From positions 558,001-622,000 of the forward strand of contig NZ_JAVTJJ010000001.1 of the NCBI RefSeq assembly GCF_031843945.1: a DNA stretch of 64,000 nt, read 5' to 3'. The notes under the pieces are model-generated. The model was not told the origin of the DNA. It did not search any database and was given only the letters and a program-made list of their open reading frames with translations. Of this stretch, positions 63,277 to 64,000 are shown in pieces (within the stretch, counting starts at the first letter, position 1; each line of letters opens with the position of its first letter). This stretch comes from Paracidovorax sp031843945. Lineage in GTDB: Bacteria; Pseudomonadota; Gammaproteobacteria; Burkholderiales; Burkholderiaceae_C. The position numbers were made by a program, and so were the translations under genes.

Positions 63277-63326
63277 TTGCAAGCCTCCACATCAGAGGCT
63301 CGGGCGTTGCTCAGGCCAGCATGATC

Positions 63327-63539
63327 CTAGGCAGCGCCGCCGTCATCCAGCGACGGAGGACGCAACAGATCTTCGTTGATGCCCATCGCCTGGCTCGCAC
63401 GCTCAACCGCCTGCCAAAGTGGCGCCGGCATCTGCAGTATTTCGTCAGGCGATGAGGACCGGGCAATCCATGCACTGATCTGGGAATGCTGCTCGTGGGT
63501 CAGCAAGTCGAGATTCAGCATCTCATCGATGGTCTTCAT
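63327..63539 (-). CDS. Small conserved-looking hypothetical protein (70 residues)
   Basis: A 70-residue soluble, acidic, helical protein (MKTIDEMLNLDLLTHEQHSQ at the start, then a SSSPDEILQMPAPLW segment). I recognise no family. The ATG is well placed and codon use fits the local genes. It lies between the DUF1090-like gene and tRNA-Ser. Confidence 0.65.
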   Translation of the reverse strand: MKTIDEMLNLDLLTHEQHSQISAWIARSSSPDEILQMPAPLWQAVERASQAMGINEDLLRPPSLDDGGAA

Positions 63540-63610
63540 TCTTTAGATCAGTCCAGGGCTTTCATATCGGGCGCCGTGCCAGACGCAGAAATCTACGTAG
63601 CGGCACAAAG

Positions 63611-63646
63611 AGAAAAGCCCCAAGTGACTGAATCACTTGGGGCTTT
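63611..63646 (-). terminator. Terminator downstream of tRNA-Ser
   Basis: AAAGCCCCAAGTGA (63614-63627) and TCACTTGGGGCTTT (63633-63646) form a 14-bp stem. On the minus strand it follows the tRNA and ends in TTTTCT. Confidence 0.95.
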
Positions 63647-63652
63647 GAACTC

Positions 63653-63745
63653 TGGCGGAAACGGAGGGATTCGAACCCTCGATGAGGCTCTACACCCCAT
63701 ACTCCCTTAGCAGGGGAGCACCTTCGGCCACTCGGTCACGTTTCC
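63653..63745 (-). tRNA. tRNA-Ser (anticodon GCU)
   Basis: The 93-nt gene on the minus strand has acceptor GGAAACG/CGTTTCC and anticodon stem-loop CTCCCCTGCTAAGGGAG with anticodon GCT. It has the long variable arm typical of serine tRNAs (TATGGGGTGTAGAGCCTCAT) and an encoded GCCA end. Confidence 0.97.
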
Positions 63746-63786
63746 AATCCCGCTATTATGCCTCAGTTTGAGGCCCTCTCAGGCGC

Positions 63787-64000
63787 TCAGGCGGCCGGTT
63801 GGTCGAGATCGAATGCCTTGTGCAAGGTACGCACGGCCAGCTCGACGTACTTCTCGTCGATGACCACCGAGGTCTTGATTTCCGAGGTGGAGATCATCTG
63901 GATGTTAATGCCCACTTCGCTCAGCACGCGGAACATCTTGGCGGCCACGCCGACGTGACTACGCATGCCGATGCCGACGATGCTCACCTTGCAGATCTTG
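63787..64000 (-). CDS. lysC: Aspartate kinase, C-terminal part, cut by the window edge
   Basis: The last 70 or so residues of an ACT-domain protein are visible: KVSIVGIGMRSHVGVAAKMF, then RVLSEVGINIQMISTSEIKT and SVVIDEKYVELAVRTLHKAF. This is the C-terminal ACT domain of aspartate kinase, which mediates feedback control by lysine and threonine. The catalytic domain lies outside the window. tRNA-Ser follows 41 bp downstream. Confidence 0.92.
   Translation of the reverse strand, partial: KICKVSIVGIGMRSHVGVAAKMFRVLSEVGINIQMISTSEIKTSVVIDEKYVELAVRTLHKAFDLDQPAA

Overview
The window is a GC-rich chromosomal segment that looks like a betaproteobacterium of the family Comamonadaceae (Acidovorax/Comamonas-like). 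The grounds are the codon bias, the abundance of solitary Bug/TctC-type binding proteins, TRAP transporters and a LacI-Bug pair, a gcvTHP operon behind a tandem glycine riboswitch, and a short AGCGCT-stem intergenic repeat found here in six clear copies. I have run no database search. Gene names rest on motifs and domain patterns readable in the translations.

Layout, left to right. (1) 1-283: the start of an AT-rich minus-strand P-loop gene that leaves the window and resembles the N-terminus of anti-phage dCTP deaminases. (2) 399-6651: a TetR regulator divergent from a ferritin-like metal-dependent hydrolase, a DMT exporter, ETF-ubiquinone oxidoreductase and a chemoreceptor. (3) 6719-13433: a minus-strand TRAP cluster in the order LysR, DUF1445 hydro-lyase, DctP, DctQ, DctM, second DctP, NTF2-like protein. 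(4) 13605-15637: ECF sigma, overlapping anti-sigma and a DUF3455 lipoprotein. (5) 15819-20806: tandem glycine riboswitch, gcvT, gcvH, gcvP and a strong terminator. (6) 20960-23337: an AT-richer array of three gene cassettes, each followed by an attC-like site and with no integron integrase in the window (a CALIN). It carries a frameshifted unknown gene, a small membrane protein and a stand-alone WYL-like protein. (7) 23424-28845: a lipoprotein hydrolase, a 168-bp MITE-like element, an FKBP isomerase, a hybrid histidine kinase and a pseudouridine synthase. (8) 28954-34171: an acyltransferase/hydrolase of the MetX fold, a Bug protein with an 18-bp operator, LacI, an SDR and a second Bug protein. 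(9) 34284-41887: housekeeping and metabolic genes including UspA, a 2OG dioxygenase, PilZ, an acyl-CoA ligase, a D-2-hydroxyacid dehydrogenase, a DUF1624 protein, tRNA-Pro, an infA paralogue and psd.

(10) 41945-52999 is a complete histidine-utilisation locus: hutHUDIFG (five-step route through formylglutamate), the repressor hutC, and a NitT/TauT-type ABC transporter in the same operon as hutC. Four copies of one TGTCTATACA-type operator lie in front of hutH and of the transporter, so import and catabolism appear to be one HutC regulon. (11) 53407-61676 is the high-affinity potassium system kdpFABCDE, preceded by an overlapping 35-residue membrane microprotein. (12) 61687-64000 holds a small secreted protein, an IscR-like Rrf2 regulator that has lost every cysteine, a DUF1090-like protein, tRNA-Ser(GCU) and the C-terminus of aspartate kinase.

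The parts most likely to hold undescribed biology are the integron-cassette array, the left-edge defence-like gene, the cysteine-free IscR relative and the microprotein ahead of kdpF.
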